This document shows, one piece after another, positions 1-6,922 of a stretch of DNA of 15,495 bases. Position 1 is the first letter of the stretch; every line of letters starts with the position of its first letter. The stretch comes from DAOSEK01 sp035363095 (GTDB lineage: Archaea; Nanobdellota; Nanobdellia; Woesearchaeales; UBA119): NCBI GenBank assembly GCA_035363095.1, contig DAOSEK010000024.1:1-15495 (forward strand), read 5' to 3'. A model generated the notes under the pieces. That model searched no databases, was not told where the DNA came from, and saw only the letters and a list, made by a program, of their open reading frames with translations. The position numbers and the translations under genes were made by a program.

Positions 1-27
1 AAACTTCCCTTAAGCCCGATGTTATGT
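1..27 (+). repeat. attC right half (site A, cut by window edge)
   Basis: This is the L'-R' half of an attC whose left half lies outside the window. Its last 24 bases before and including GTTAT are identical to the right half of the complete site ending at 3647. The R' box GTTATGT is at 21-27, and the crossover point is expected between G21 and T22. Confidence 0.8.
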
Positions 28-75
28 CTAATTCAGAATTCGGGCTAAAAGATTAAAAAATAGAAACCGAAAGAT

Positions 76-492
76 TTACTCTTTTTTCCAAGCTGTAGCA
101 TAACCATCAGCTTTGAATCTAACATTAGGTTCTGTAATTAAATGACAATTTGCTCTTTCCGGATAAAACCTGTTCCAAATTTCAGTTCCCGTAACTTCAT
201 CATCAACCAAATAATCTAAATCAACAGAATCTCCTTGCTTTAAATTGTGTGGTCCAGCAAGGATTATTTGGTATTTTTTTCCTTCTGCTTCAACTCCTAA
301 AAAAGTTACTGGAACAGGTATATTTTTTCCTGAACCAAAACCTTGATTATCTCCATAAACTAATTCTTGCTGGTCTAATTGATAGACTTGTCCAGCAACA
401 TTTCTATATTCGGGTTTTGGTTTTTCTGAACATCCTCCAAGAGCTAATGCTCCTGCAAGAACGATTGAACCTAATGTTTTTTTGAATGTCAT
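76..492 (-). CDS. Predicted lipoprotein of unknown function
   Basis: This 138-residue protein opens with a lipoprotein-type signal: two lysines at 4-5, a hydrophobic stretch at 7-18, then L18-G-G-C21 as lipobox with C21 as the likely lipidated residue. The mature part is soluble and acidic, with no domain I recognise. I chose the ATG at 492 over the upstream ATG at 513 for two reasons. The TATA box (515-523) sits about 27 bases before 492, which makes the transcript leaderless, and starting at 513 would put seven extra residues before the signal peptide. The gene is alone in its cassette and faces against the attC direction. It is probably anchored outside the membrane; the role is unknown. 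Confidence 0.75.
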   Translation of the reverse strand: MTFKKTLGSIVLAGALALGGCSEKPKPEYRNVAGQVYQLDQQELVYGDNQGFGSGKNIPVPVTFLGVEAEGKKYQIILAGPHNLKQGDSVDLDYLVDDEVTGTEIWNRFYPERANCHLITEPNVRFKADGYATAWKKE

Positions 493-514
493 ACAATTAG
501 TTATTAACAGCATA

Positions 515-554
515 TTTATAAATCTTTCGGTTCTTTTACTACTTTGAAGTTAAT
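515..554 (-). promoter_or_regulatory. Archaeal promoter of lipoprotein gene with upstream element
   Basis: The TATA box ATTTATAAA (reverse strand, 515-523) is centred about 27 bases before the ATG at 492. Twelve bases further upstream lies ATTAACTTCAAAGTAGTAA (536-554, read on the minus strand). The same 19-base element occurs at nearly the same distance from the TATA boxes at 6131 and 7613. Confidence 0.7.
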
Positions 555-633
555 GTTAGGTACGCCCGAATTCTGAACTCAAAATCCTTCGGATTTTGCC
601 CCGCTGCGCTCTCCTCCTTTCAGTCGTCGGGAG

Positions 634-752
634 ACATAACAGGAATTTAACGGAAAAATGCTCGGCTCGCATTTTTCCCAAATTTGATTTTCCAGCTCTG
701 TTCACTTCATTCACGAGGGAAAATCAAACTTCGTTAAATTCCGATGTTATAT
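634..752 (+). repeat. attC site B (119 bp)
   Basis: R'' is ACATAAC at 634-640 and R' is GTTATAT at 746-752. The long arms GGAATTTAACG and CGTTAAATTCC pair perfectly, with an extra GA on the right arm. The tip carries two hairpins: AAAATGC...GCATTTT, and TTGATTTTCC...GGAAAATCAA. The motif CGCTGCGCT lies at 602-610, 23 bases before R''. Confidence 0.85.
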
Positions 753-951
753 TCAATTTGTCCCTCGCTGATTGATAAAAAAACGGAAGCCCCCAGTCCT
801 ACGGACAGATAGTCTCGGCTTCGCCTCGCAGAAAAACTTCTCTTAACCGACCAAAAAGAAAACTCACTAAATGCTTTGCACTTCGCACAACAAAGGTTAA
901 GAGGTTCGTAAACTCACGCAAATTTTTCTATTTATTTGGGCAGGGCGAAAA

Positions 952-1569
952 TTATTTTTTCCAAATTATATGGCCGTTAATGTCATTCTTCTCGTAAACT
1001 TTTAGAACATCTTCACAGAATTTCATTAATGCCTTATCTTTATTCTTCTTTGCTAACTCATAAAGCCGAATAAACATTCTTTTACCAGTTTCTGTTTGCC
1101 TGTAATATTTTTTCTGAAAATTATGTTGAGCACATAATGTTTGACCATTTTCAATTTCAGCTTTTCCACCCAACTCTTTCGGCTTAATGTGGTCTGCTTG
1201 AATCTCAACACCATCTGCAGGACCACGCCCACAAATCACACATTTGTAATTATCTCTCTTGAAAATTTCTTCTTTTTGTGCAGGAGTGAAATCTTCAAGT
1301 TCACGATTATTTACAAAATCAGGGTCATATTTATAAATTCCTTTTGATATTTTGATTAATTGTCCTTGTTGCGATAATTTTCTTATTGCTCTATCTGGGT
1401 CTCTGAAAACTTTTCCTGTTCTTTTTCTATATTCTTCAACCACCCAATCAACTATCTCTGGATGTTTAATTTCTCTTTTTGGGTTTTTCCTAAAATATTC
1501 CATAATCAAATCAGATTGATTAATTTCTTCCTTCGCTTTTTCAATTGTTTCTGAGTCTTTATTGGCCAT
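952..1569 (-). CDS. HNH restriction endonuclease, probable partner of the adjacent methyltransferase
   Basis: The protein has 205 residues. Residues about 15-85 look like a winged-helix DNA-binding region (predicted from pattern only). Residues 100-152 form a zinc-type HNH nuclease: C110-x-x-C113, the catalytic A-D126-H127-I strand, N141, and C146-x-x-H149. HNH enzymes of this kind cut DNA with a single metal ion, and several type II restriction enzymes use the fold. The ATG at 1569 lies six bases after the TGA of the methyltransferase gene, so the two form an operon with the methyltransferase first. That order favours protection before cleavage. The cut site cannot be deduced. Alternatively it could be a homing-type HNH enzyme, but the tight methyltransferase linkage argues for restriction. 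Confidence 0.8.
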   Translation of the reverse strand: MANKDSETIEKAKEEINQSDLIMEYFRKNPKREIKHPEIVDWVVEEYRKRTGKVFRDPDRAIRKLSQQGQLIKISKGIYKYDPDFVNNRELEDFTPAQKEEIFKRDNYKCVICGRGPADGVEIQADHIKPKELGGKAEIENGQTLCAQHNFQKKYYRQTETGKRMFIRLYELAKKNKDKALMKFCEDVLKVYEKNDINGHIIWKK

Positions 1570-1575
1570 CTTTAT

Positions 1576-2376
1576 TCACTTTGTTATATTAAGTAATTTT
1601 TTATTTAAAAGTTTTGCCTCTGCAAAAATTCTTTTTTTGGCAATATCGCAATATTCATCATCAACTTCAATACCAATTCCTTTTCTGTCATGAATTGCCG
1701 ATGCTATCATTGTTGAACCACTTCCCATAAAAGGATCTAAAACAACATCTCCAACAAAACTGAATAATTTTATACATCTCTTTGGCAATTCAACTGGAAA
1801 TGGTGCTGGATGACCTCCTGCACCTTTTTTACTTTGGCCGGGAAAAGTCCAAACACCATTTGTCCAATCCATAAATTCTTGTTTTGTAATATCATTCTTT
1901 TTACTTCCACCATTTTTCTTCCAACTATCTTTGTATAAAACAAGAATCAATTCTACAGGTGCAATTACATAAGGAGCAGATGCACTTAACCAAGAACCCC
2001 AAGCTGTTCTTCTTGAGATATTTCCTTCATTCCAAATAATTGTTGAATGGTACTTGTATCCGATTTTTTTTGCAATTGTTGTTATGTCCGCACCAACACT
2101 TTGTTGTCCACCTTTATTTTTATCTAATGGAATGTTTAAGCATAATCTCCCATCATTTTTTAACCATTCAAAACAACGAGATAACCATTTATGAGTAAAT
2201 TCTAAATATTTTTCATAAGTTATTTGGTCATTGTGTGAATTGTATTTTATGTCTACATTATAGGGTGGAGAGGTAACAATTAAATCAACGCTTTCTATTG
2301 GAATTTCATCAGTTAAAAGAATATCATCTTTGATGATTTTTACTTTTTCATGATTTAAAAAAACCTTATTCCTCAT
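1576..2376 (-). CDS. DNA methyltransferase (N6-adenine or N4-cytosine, beta-type order)
   Basis: The protein has 266 residues. The catalytic motif IV T35-S-P-P-Y-N40 precedes the AdoMet-binding motif I VVLDPFMGSGST (211-222), an order typical of beta-class amino-methyltransferases. The HPAPFPVELP segment (189-198) before motif I is the usual motif X region. SPPY is found in both N4-cytosine and N6-adenine enzymes, so the modified base is uncertain. The ATG at 2376 has AGGTG (2382-2386) as ribosome site and a TATA box at 2411-2419. It is the first gene of the operon with the HNH nuclease and presumably protects the host from it. Confidence 0.88.
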   Translation of the reverse strand: MRNKVFLNHEKVKIIKDDILLTDEIPIESVDLIVTSPPYNVDIKYNSHNDQITYEKYLEFTHKWLSRCFEWLKNDGRLCLNIPLDKNKGGQQSVGADITTIAKKIGYKYHSTIIWNEGNISRRTAWGSWLSASAPYVIAPVELILVLYKDSWKKNGGSKKNDITKQEFMDWTNGVWTFPGQSKKGAGGHPAPFPVELPKRCIKLFSFVGDVVLDPFMGSGSTMIASAIHDRKGIGIEVDDEYCDIAKKRIFAEAKLLNKKLLNITK

Positions 2377-2381
2377 TTTAA

Positions 2382-2419
2382 CACCTATAATAAACTAAAT
2401 CATATCATTGTATATAAAG
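2382..2419 (-). promoter_or_regulatory. Promoter and ribosome site of the methyltransferase-nuclease operon
   Basis: The minus-strand TATA box CTTTATATA is at 2411-2419. The expected transcript start is near 2388, giving a leader of about 12 bases that contains AGGTG (2382-2386) just before the ATG at 2376. Confidence 0.6.
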
Positions 2420-2444
2420 TTATTGAAAGTAACTCCCTGCCCGT

Positions 2445-2467
2445 CTTCTTTTTTAGAAAAAAAGAAG
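2445..2467. repeat. A/T hairpin of the recurrent cassette-end family
   Basis: CTTCTTTTTT and its complement AAAAAAGAAG are separated by a short loop containing AG and followed by CAAAAA. Copies of the same design are at 3313-3335, 3669-3685, 8664-8680, 11787-11805 and 11828-11850. Here it lies upstream of the reversed operon, so it may insulate against transcription from the neighbouring cassette. Confidence 0.5.
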
Positions 2468-2557
2468 CAAAAAAGGGGGCTTCCTAAAAAACTGCGAGGG
2501 ACAAACTCTAAAATTTTGCCTTCGGCATCGTTGCACTAAATTTTAGCCCTACGGGGA

Positions 2558-2675
2558 ATATAACAGCGATTAAGAGGTTCCGAAGTCTTGCAGACTTCTC
2601 CACCCAAATTGAATTTTTGGAGGTCGCTACGCTCCACTCTCAAAAATCCAACTTCTCTTAATCGCGATGTTCTAT
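2558..2675 (+). repeat. attC site C (118 bp)
   Basis: R'' is ATATAAC at 2558-2564 and R' is GTTCTAT at 2669-2675. The arms GCGATTAAGAG and CTCTTAATCGC pair, with an extra GA before R'. The left tip hairpin is GAAGTCTTGCAGACTTC. The R' box does not pair fully with this R''. It pairs with the R'' of the next site (ATAGAAC, 3496-3502), as expected because those bases belong to the next cassette. Confidence 0.87.
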
Positions 2676-2771
2676 TCAATAATTTCAGGGGCTAACGACG
2701 GGGGCAATTTTCTAAAAACAAAAACGACTGGGGGGAATTCAAAATATAATAAAAAATATAGATAGGAAATT

Positions 2772-2805
2772 ATTTATACTAAACCATTCAATATAGTATT
2801 AAGGT
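2772..2805 (+). promoter_or_regulatory. Promoter and ribosome site of the five-helix membrane protein gene
   Basis: ATTTATACT (2772-2780) is a TATA box about 38 bases before the ATG at 2814. It would give a leader of roughly 11 bases with AAGGT (2801-2805) as a weak ribosome site. Confidence 0.5.
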
Positions 2806-2813
2806 AATATAAA

Positions 2814-3305
2814 ATGAGAAAATTAAAGCACTTTTTTAGGAATCCTTTGATTAAAGGTTTTTTATCAGCTTTAGCCATAGCGGTTTTCGGATATATTTTG
2901 CTAATTCTAACATTCCTTTTTGATGCTCTTTATCAAAATACAATTAGAAGGATTATTGGGTTATTTATGCCTTTTAATCCTGATTCGCAATTATTCTGGC
3001 TTCCACCATTGTTACATATTTCATTTCTTGTTATTATTATGGCAATCTCTTATTTTTTCTTTCGGTTAAAATTAAAGGATATTTACAAGTCAACTTTTAT
3101 GACAGTTCCATTAATGACCTTGTTCATTACAATAGGTCTATTTTTATATCAAACACCTTGGATTGCTGGAATAATAATTACAATGTTGACTCTTGGAATT
3201 ATTTATTATCTGTATAATAAAAAACAATCTTGGCTTTACTATTATACGCTTGCCTTGACATGTGTTCTTATGTTAATTATTGCAATATTTCAAATAGAAA
3301 TTTAA
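2814..3305 (+). CDS. Five-helix integral membrane protein, function unknown
   Basis: This 163-residue protein is almost wholly hydrophobic. Segments that can span the membrane are at about 15-38, 65-83, 95-112, 116-134 and 140-159. The short basic N-terminus (RKLKHFFRN) suggests it stays in the cytoplasm. WLPPLLH (62-68) leads into the second helix. I see no transporter or enzyme motif and do not recognise the family. It is the only gene in its cassette, read in the same direction as the attC, and is followed within 10 bases by a terminator-like hairpin. Nothing links it to the genes in adjacent cassettes, since cassettes assort independently. Confidence 0.75.
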   Translation: MRKLKHFFRNPLIKGFLSALAIAVFGYILLILTFLFDALYQNTIRRIIGLFMPFNPDSQLFWLPPLLHISFLVIIMAISYFFFRLKLKDIYKSTFMTVPLMTLFITIGLFLYQTPWIAGIIITMLTLGIIYYLYNKKQSWLYYYTLALTCVLMLIIAIFQIEI

Positions 3306-3312
3306 AACAAAT

Positions 3313-3335
3313 CTTCTTTTTTAGAGAAAAAAAAG
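3313..3335 (+). terminator. Terminator-like A/T hairpin after the membrane protein gene
   Basis: CTTCTTTTTT, AG, then an almost complementary A-rich arm ending in AAAAG lie eight bases after the stop codon. The T-run can act as an archaeal termination signal. It belongs to the hairpin family also seen at 2445 and 11828. Confidence 0.4.
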
Positions 3336-3495
3336 CAAAAAATAAACGGAATTCCCCCTACGACGGACTGAAAATTGCCCCTTGATACTTATTCTTGATG
3401 GCTCACTGTGTTCGCTTGATTGAATACGCCCCTGAAATTACTTTGATTTTTTGCCTTCGGCATCGTTGCACTAAAAATCAAGTCCTAACGGACGA

Positions 3496-3647
3496 ATAGA
3501 ACAGGGCTTAAAGGGCTCCGAAACCTTGCAGGTTTCTCCGACCCAAATTTGATTTTTTCGAGGTCACTTGATTTTTTGTGGGTTGCCTCAAAAAATCTGC
3601 GTTCCAGCTCTGAAAAAATCAAACTTCCCTTAAGCCCGATGTTATAT
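3496..3647 (+). repeat. attC site D (152 bp)
   Basis: R'' is ATAGAAC at 3496-3502 and R' is GTTATAT at 3641-3647. The arms GGGCTTAA and TTAAGCCC pair, with an extra GA on the right. The left hairpin is GAAACCTTGCAGGTTTC. The right tip is longer than in other sites because of an extra stretch containing GTGGGTTGCCTC, a motif also present in site K. Confidence 0.85.
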
Positions 3648-3668
3648 TCAATTTTTGGATTACTTATT

Positions 3669-3685
3669 TTCTTTTAGAAAAAGAA
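3669..3685. repeat. A/T hairpin near the cassette 4 left end
   Basis: TTCTTTT, AG, AAAAAGAA, followed by ACAAAAG. It is nearly identical to 8664-8680 at the left end of cassette 10. It lies about 50 bases beyond the stop of the last reversed gene, so it could end that transcript. Confidence 0.45.
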
Positions 3686-3732
3686 ACAAAAGAGAGGGAT
3701 TTTCTCAATTATAATAACAGACTCAAATATTT

Positions 3733-4269
3733 TCACTTTATAACTATTGGATAATATTTATCTCGATTAGTGCCACCCATATAATCATGATAAAAAATTT
3801 CTTTATCATTTAAAAAGATAATCTCTTTTCCTGTAAATCTAGTGAAATCGCCAGTCCATTCATTAATATATCTAAATTTTCCTTTTATAGTTAAATCTTG
3901 AACATTTTGTTCATCAAATAATAACTCTCTTGGACCTCTTGCAGGAAAATCTTGGGGTATTTTTCTAAGTGCAAACTTTAAAGCAGGACCTAGCTCTTCA
4001 GATATATCCCAAAATTCTTCTAAATAACCTCCGCGATATTGCATAGTCCATACAGACATTAAGTTATAAGTTACTTCCTCGGTTCCTCTTTCAACAGTAT
4101 TTCCTCTATAGTGATCAGTATAACACCATGGTAGTTCCCTATTACTATAAATTGAACTCTGGTCATTTAAACTAGTTTTCTTATCTGTTTTTGCAAATCC
4201 TTTCAATTTTGAACGATAAACAAAATCCACAATATCTTCAATACTTATAATTTGGACATTTTGTTTCAT
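3733..4269 (-). CDS. DUF5680-like protein, divergent copy
   Basis: The protein has 178 residues. The C-terminal half matches the pattern of the other DUF5680-type protein in this cassette (6171-6629): FPARGPREL (108-116) against LPFRGPKKL, and GDFTRFTGKEI (140-150) against GDISNFSGKEI, then a D/H-rich YMGG end. The middle also aligns, with YTDHYRGN (50-57) against YRDRYFGH. The family has no known activity. I place the start at the ATG at 4269, not the TTG at 4287, because GGAGG (4276-4280) sits six bases upstream and the ATG overlaps the TGA of the radical SAM gene as ATGA. It is the last gene of the operon. Confidence 0.7.
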   Translation of the reverse strand: MKQNVQIISIEDIVDFVYRSKLKGFAKTDKKTSLNDQSSIYSNRELPWCYTDHYRGNTVERGTEEVTYNLMSVWTMQYRGGYLEEFWDISEELGPALKFALRKIPQDFPARGPRELLFDEQNVQDLTIKGKFRYINEWTGDFTRFTGKEIIFLNDKEIFYHDYMGGTNRDKYYPIVIK

Positions 4270-5093
4270 TTTGAACCTCCATGACAAAAATAAGTTTTAA
4301 ATTTAATTTCATTTTTCAAACAATAATTTGAGATTTCTTGTTCTAATTTATCCCAATAATTAGAATCATTTTGCAAATTTTGATATAATTGAATTAAATC
4401 AGGATTATAACTCTCAATAAAACCAATAATTTTACTTTTATTGTTTGCACGTATATTCAAATTTTCAAATAAAACTTCATCAACAAAATCTCTACTTTCC
4501 GAGATTATTTTTTTGTAATCAGTTATTTCAGGGAAGATTGGTGAAATAAACAAATAAGTTTTAATTCCATTTAAATGTAATCTTTTTAAAGTGTTTATTC
4601 TTCCTTTTGGGGTTGAAGCATATGGTTCTAATTTTTTTGAAACTTCTGGATTTAAAGTATTTAACGAAATACCTACTTTAAGATTTTCAAATTGTTCTAA
4701 TAGTTCAACATCTCTATAGACTAATGCTGATTTTGTTAAAATTTCTAGATTTGGTTGGAAAGGTAATAATTTTTGAAGTATTTGTTGAGTGATTTTATAT
4801 TTTGATTCTGCCGGTTGATATGGGTCTGTTACAGAACCTAGTAAAACCGTCTTTTCTTTAAAATTAGGTTTTTTAATTGTTTGAGCAGAATTTATCTTCA
4901 CATCTATAAAATCACCCCAATCTTCACCACCATGTCCGGTAAATCTTTTCATAAAATCAGCATAGCAATAAATACAAGCATGTTGACATCCAACATATGG
5001 ATTAATCACAAAATCTGCATCGGGTAAACTGCTTTTAGTAATTATCGATTTTGTTTCAATTAACTTTATTTTCATTTTTGATTCTAAACTCAT
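4266..5093 (-). CDS. Radical SAM protein of the spore photoproduct lyase-like (SPL) family
   Basis: The protein has 275 residues. NPYVGCQHACIYCYADFM contains the 4Fe-4S site C36-x3-C40-x2-C43. The approach NPYxGCxHxCxYCYA is the signature of the SplB-related (Rv2578c-type) radical SAM group, whose members cleave S-adenosylmethionine to a radical. Further matches are TDPYQPAE (89-96) and the GISLNT segment about residue 142. True spore photoproduct lyase repairs UV damage in DNA, but most relatives are uncharacterised, so the substrate is unknown. The ATG at 5093 overlaps the TGA of the upstream radical SAM gene as ATGA, implying coupled translation and a shared job. A second methionine at residue 7 is a possible alternative start. 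Confidence 0.85.
   Translation of the reverse strand: MSLESKMKIKLIETKSIITKSSLPDADFVINPYVGCQHACIYCYADFMKRFTGHGGEDWGDFIDVKINSAQTIKKPNFKEKTVLLGSVTDPYQPAESKYKITQQILQKLLPFQPNLEILTKSALVYRDVELLEQFENLKVGISLNTLNPEVSKKLEPYASTPKGRINTLKRLHLNGIKTYLFISPIFPEITDYKKIISESRDFVDEVLFENLNIRANNKSKIIGFIESYNPDLIQLYQNLQNDSNYWDKLEQEISNYCLKNEIKFKTYFCHGGSK
4276..4280 (-). promoter_or_regulatory. Shine-Dalgarno site deciding the start at 4269
   Basis: GGAGG on the minus strand, six bases before the ATG. It lies inside the 3' end of the upstream radical SAM gene, as expected for coupled translation. Confidence 0.7.
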
Positions 5094-6109
5094 TTTTTAT
5101 CATATTGTTCAAATATTAACCTTTCCAATAAATTTGTATAACTATTTTCATCATATAACTCTGACAATTTTCTATTTTTCAAGTCTCCTGCTATAAACGG
5201 GGTTTTAGGATTCCCAAAACCGTCATAAGCCCAAGGACTTAATAAAAGCAAACCCAAATTAGTAATATTTAATGAATTTGAGATACAATATTTTTCTTTA
5301 TGAGTAATACCAGAACTATTAGTTTCATTTAATATTGATTGGACAATGATTTTTGGACCACAATATTTTGATTCTAATTCTTTAAACTTTTCAACAGCTT
5401 TCAAATATTGTTCTCTTGTTGGTTGTTTTAAATCAATATTCGAACCTCTTCCTACAGAAAAAATTTTCATAAGATAAATCTCTTCAACATGCGCATCCTT
5501 TAAATCATAAAAAATATCTTCAATAATTGATGAGTCAATATTATCTAAAGATAATGGTGTTTGTGCTGTTGTACCCACACCTAATTTACTCAATTTTTTA
5601 ATGACCCTTAAATTATTAGAATTATAACTATCTGGACGATAATTTGTTTTAGATCTTACTGAGTGATCATAGGTAAAATCAATATGTCCAAGTGTTTGAG
5701 CTAAAAAAGTTGAATCAACTAAAGAAAAACCAACCCCTGTTGCAGTTACGGAAATATTTTCTTTTCCAAATTTTTCTGAAGATTTAAATAAAACATGTAA
5801 GTTTTCACTTAATAATAAAGGATCACCACCTGAAAAATCAATTTTTACCGGTATGTCAATATTCTCTAGAATTCTTAATTTATCTTCTAAAATTAATTCT
5901 AACCCTTTTTCTTGTAGATGTTTATTTGCATCATCAAATAAATTAATAGATTTATCTCTATCAAAGCTTAACATTTTCGTAAGTCCGTCAATCCTTACAT
6001 TAATTTGATTATTTTTGCTAGAAATATGGTATGCATCAGTGCAACAAATCGCACAATCATAAATACATGACCTATTAATATTCCAAATAATGCTTTTTCT
6101 TTCCACCAT
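5090..6109 (-). CDS. Radical SAM protein, second type, substrate unknown
   Basis: The protein has 339 residues. SCIYDCAICCTDA holds the iron-sulfur motif C15-x3-C19-x2-C22, with an extra cysteine at 23. SGGDP (93-97) is the GGE-like loop that contacts S-adenosylmethionine. FSVGRGSNI (217-225) resembles the R-x-x-G-R region of SPASM-type enzymes, and the C-terminal part has only two further cysteines (C250, C275), too few for a full SPASM domain. The end, AGDLKNRKLSELYDE (307-321), has the look of the tail of peptide-modifying radical SAM proteins. It leads the operon from a TATA box at 6131-6140. No obvious precursor peptide gene is present, so a peptide-maturation role is only a possibility. 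Confidence 0.8.
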   Translation of the reverse strand: MVERKSIIWNINRSCIYDCAICCTDAYHISSKNNQINVRIDGLTKMLSFDRDKSINLFDDANKHLQEKGLELILEDKLRILENIDIPVKIDFSGGDPLLLSENLHVLFKSSEKFGKENISVTATGVGFSLVDSTFLAQTLGHIDFTYDHSVRSKTNYRPDSYNSNNLRVIKKLSKLGVGTTAQTPLSLDNIDSSIIEDIFYDLKDAHVEEIYLMKIFSVGRGSNIDLKQPTREQYLKAVEKFKELESKYCGPKIIVQSILNETNSSGITHKEKYCISNSLNITNLGLLLLSPWAYDGFGNPKTPFIAGDLKNRKLSELYDENSYTNLLERLIFEQYDKK

Positions 6110-6130
6110 GTAAGATGATAAGAATACAGA

Positions 6131-6169
6131 ATTTATAAACTTATAGGAAATTACTACTTTAAAGTTAAT
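6131..6169 (-). promoter_or_regulatory. Promoter of the radical SAM operon with conserved upstream element
   Basis: GTTTATAAAT (6131-6140, minus strand) is the TATA box about 27 bases before the ATG at 6109. Ten bases upstream lies ATTAACTTTAAAGTAGTAA (6151-6169), matching the elements at 536-554 and 7634-7652. It sits in the 60-base gap after the upstream DUF5680 gene, so the operon can be transcribed on its own. Confidence 0.7.
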
Positions 6170-6170
6170 C

Positions 6171-6629
6171 TCAGTCTGAATTTATGATTCCACCATGATA
6201 CTTTAAAAAATAGACTATTTTATTCTTATAATAAATAATTTCTTTTCCTGAAAAATTTGATATATCCCCTTCAATTTTATTTTGATATAAAAAATCTCCT
6301 TTTTTAAGTTTTTTTGGTCCACGAAATGGTAAATCTTCAGTAACCATTTTTAACGCTTCTTTTAAAAAATTATACAGTTTTTCAGAAGATACTTCTTTTG
6401 AAACAATTTCCCCAAAATAATTCATACCCCATAATAATTTATTATTTCTCCAAACTATTTCTTCACCAATAAAGGAATTATGTCCAAAATATCTATCTCT
6501 ATATTTAAAAGATTCTTCTTCAAAAATTAATTCTTTACTATTGTCATCTAGTTTTTTTTCTGCGAATTCTCCACCAGTTGCATAAGTACCTATTTTAGCT
6601 TTAACTAAAAACTTCTTTAATTCATCCAT
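6171..6629 (-). CDS. DUF5680 domain protein
   Basis: The protein has 152 residues and is almost entirely one domain. The pattern YRDRYFGHNSFIGEE (43-57), W67-GMNYFGE, FLKEAL (88-93), LPFRGPKKL (100-108), GDISNFSGKEII (121-132) and the end YFLKYHGGII (140-149) fits the DUF5680 family as I remember it. Its biochemical function is not known; in bacteria it can be fused to a helix-turn-helix. A TATA box at 6652-6660 puts the transcript start at or beside the ATG, so it is probably leaderless. It lies directly upstream of the radical SAM operon, which ends with a second, diverged relative. Confidence 0.8.
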   Translation of the reverse strand: MDELKKFLVKAKIGTYATGGEFAEKKLDDNSKELIFEEESFKYRDRYFGHNSFIGEEIVWRNNKLLWGMNYFGEIVSKEVSSEKLYNFLKEALKMVTEDLPFRGPKKLKKGDFLYQNKIEGDISNFSGKEIIYYKNKIVYFLKYHGGIINSD

Positions 6630-6651
6630 AATAAATTATATCTATTAGTCT

Positions 6652-6660
6652 ATTTATAAT
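6652..6660 (-). promoter_or_regulatory. Promoter of the DUF5680 gene
   Basis: ATTATAAATA-type TATA box about 26 bases before the ATG at 6629, implying a leaderless transcript. Confidence 0.65.
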
Positions 6661-6834
6661 TATTTCGAATTTGAGTCTGCTATCAATATTATTTTAATAG
6701 AATGAACGAAAACCCCTCTCCGTCCTTCGGACATATAGCCTCACTTCGTTCGAAATTTATCAGTAATCCAAAAACTCTAAAATTTTCCTTCGGAACGTTG
6801 CACTAAATTTTAGGTCTTCCCGTTGGTCAGACGA

Positions 6835-6922
6835 ATATAACAGGAATTTAACGGTTCCGAAACCTTGCAGGTTTCTCCACCCAAATCGCCTTCGGCGACT
6901 TCGTTAAATTCCGATGTTAGAA
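6835..6922 (+). repeat. attC site E (88 bp)
   Basis: R'' is ATATAAC at 6835-6841 and R' is GTTAGAA at 6916-6922. The arms GGAATTTAACG and CGTTAAATTCC pair, with an extra GA. The tip has hairpins GAAACCTTGCAGGTTTC and CGCCTTCGGCG. It is one of the two shortest sites and shows the Y-shaped plan most clearly. Confidence 0.88.

Larger units (their letters stand above)
22..746 (+). mobile_element. Integron cassette 1 (lipoprotein gene, reversed)
   Basis: The cassette runs from the base after the G of R' at site A to the G of R' at site B. Its first bases GTTATGTC (with G21) are the reverse complement of GACATAAC, the R'' box of its own attC. Two 14-bp perfect inverted repeats are nested around the gene: 32-45 with 564-577, and 65-78 with 519-532. 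The inner left arm contains the stop codon and the inner right arm contains the TATA box. Apart from these, the promoter and the attC, 493-746 holds no gene. Confidence 0.85.
747..2669 (+). mobile_element. Integron cassette 2 (restriction-modification, reversed)
   Basis: The first bases GTTATATTC (from G746) match R'' GAATATAAC of its own attC. Nested inverted repeats bracket the genes: 757-768 with 2494-2505 (12 bp), and 785-794 with 2475-2484 (10 bp). The non-coding 753-951 holds a palindrome with attC-like arms (840-848 with 895-903). The non-coding 2377-2557 holds the promoter, an A/T hairpin (2445-2467) and the conserved pre-attC hairpin. Confidence 0.85.
2670..3641 (+). mobile_element. 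Integron cassette 3 (membrane protein gene)
   Basis: GTTCTATTC at the start matches R'' GAATAGAAC of site D. Three nested perfect inverted repeats bracket the gene: 2680-2692 with 3428-3440 (13 bp), 2701-2711 with 3371-3381 (11 bp), and 2731-2740 with 3349-3358 (10 bp). The non-coding 3306-3495 holds these arms, a terminator-like hairpin and the pre-attC hairpin with CGTTGCACT at 3464-3472. Confidence 0.85.
3642..6916 (+). mobile_element. Integron cassette 4 (radical SAM / DUF5680 genes, reversed)
   Basis: This 3.3-kb cassette carries four genes. GTTATATTC at the start matches R'' GAATATAAC of site E. Inverted repeats are 3652-3664 with 6762-6774 (13 bp) and 3718-3728 with 6669-6679 (11 bp). 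Its outer ~60 bases at the left and ~130 bases at the right are close to those of cassette 10, although the genes are unrelated. The non-coding 6630-6834 holds a promoter, the repeat arms and the pre-attC hairpin (CGTTGCACT at 6796-6804). Confidence 0.85.

Noticed and set aside
4270..4287. TTG start at 4287 for the last gene of cassette 4
   Set aside because: The ATG at 4269 has GGAGG six bases upstream and an ATGA overlap, and the TTG would place that ribosome site inside the coding region.
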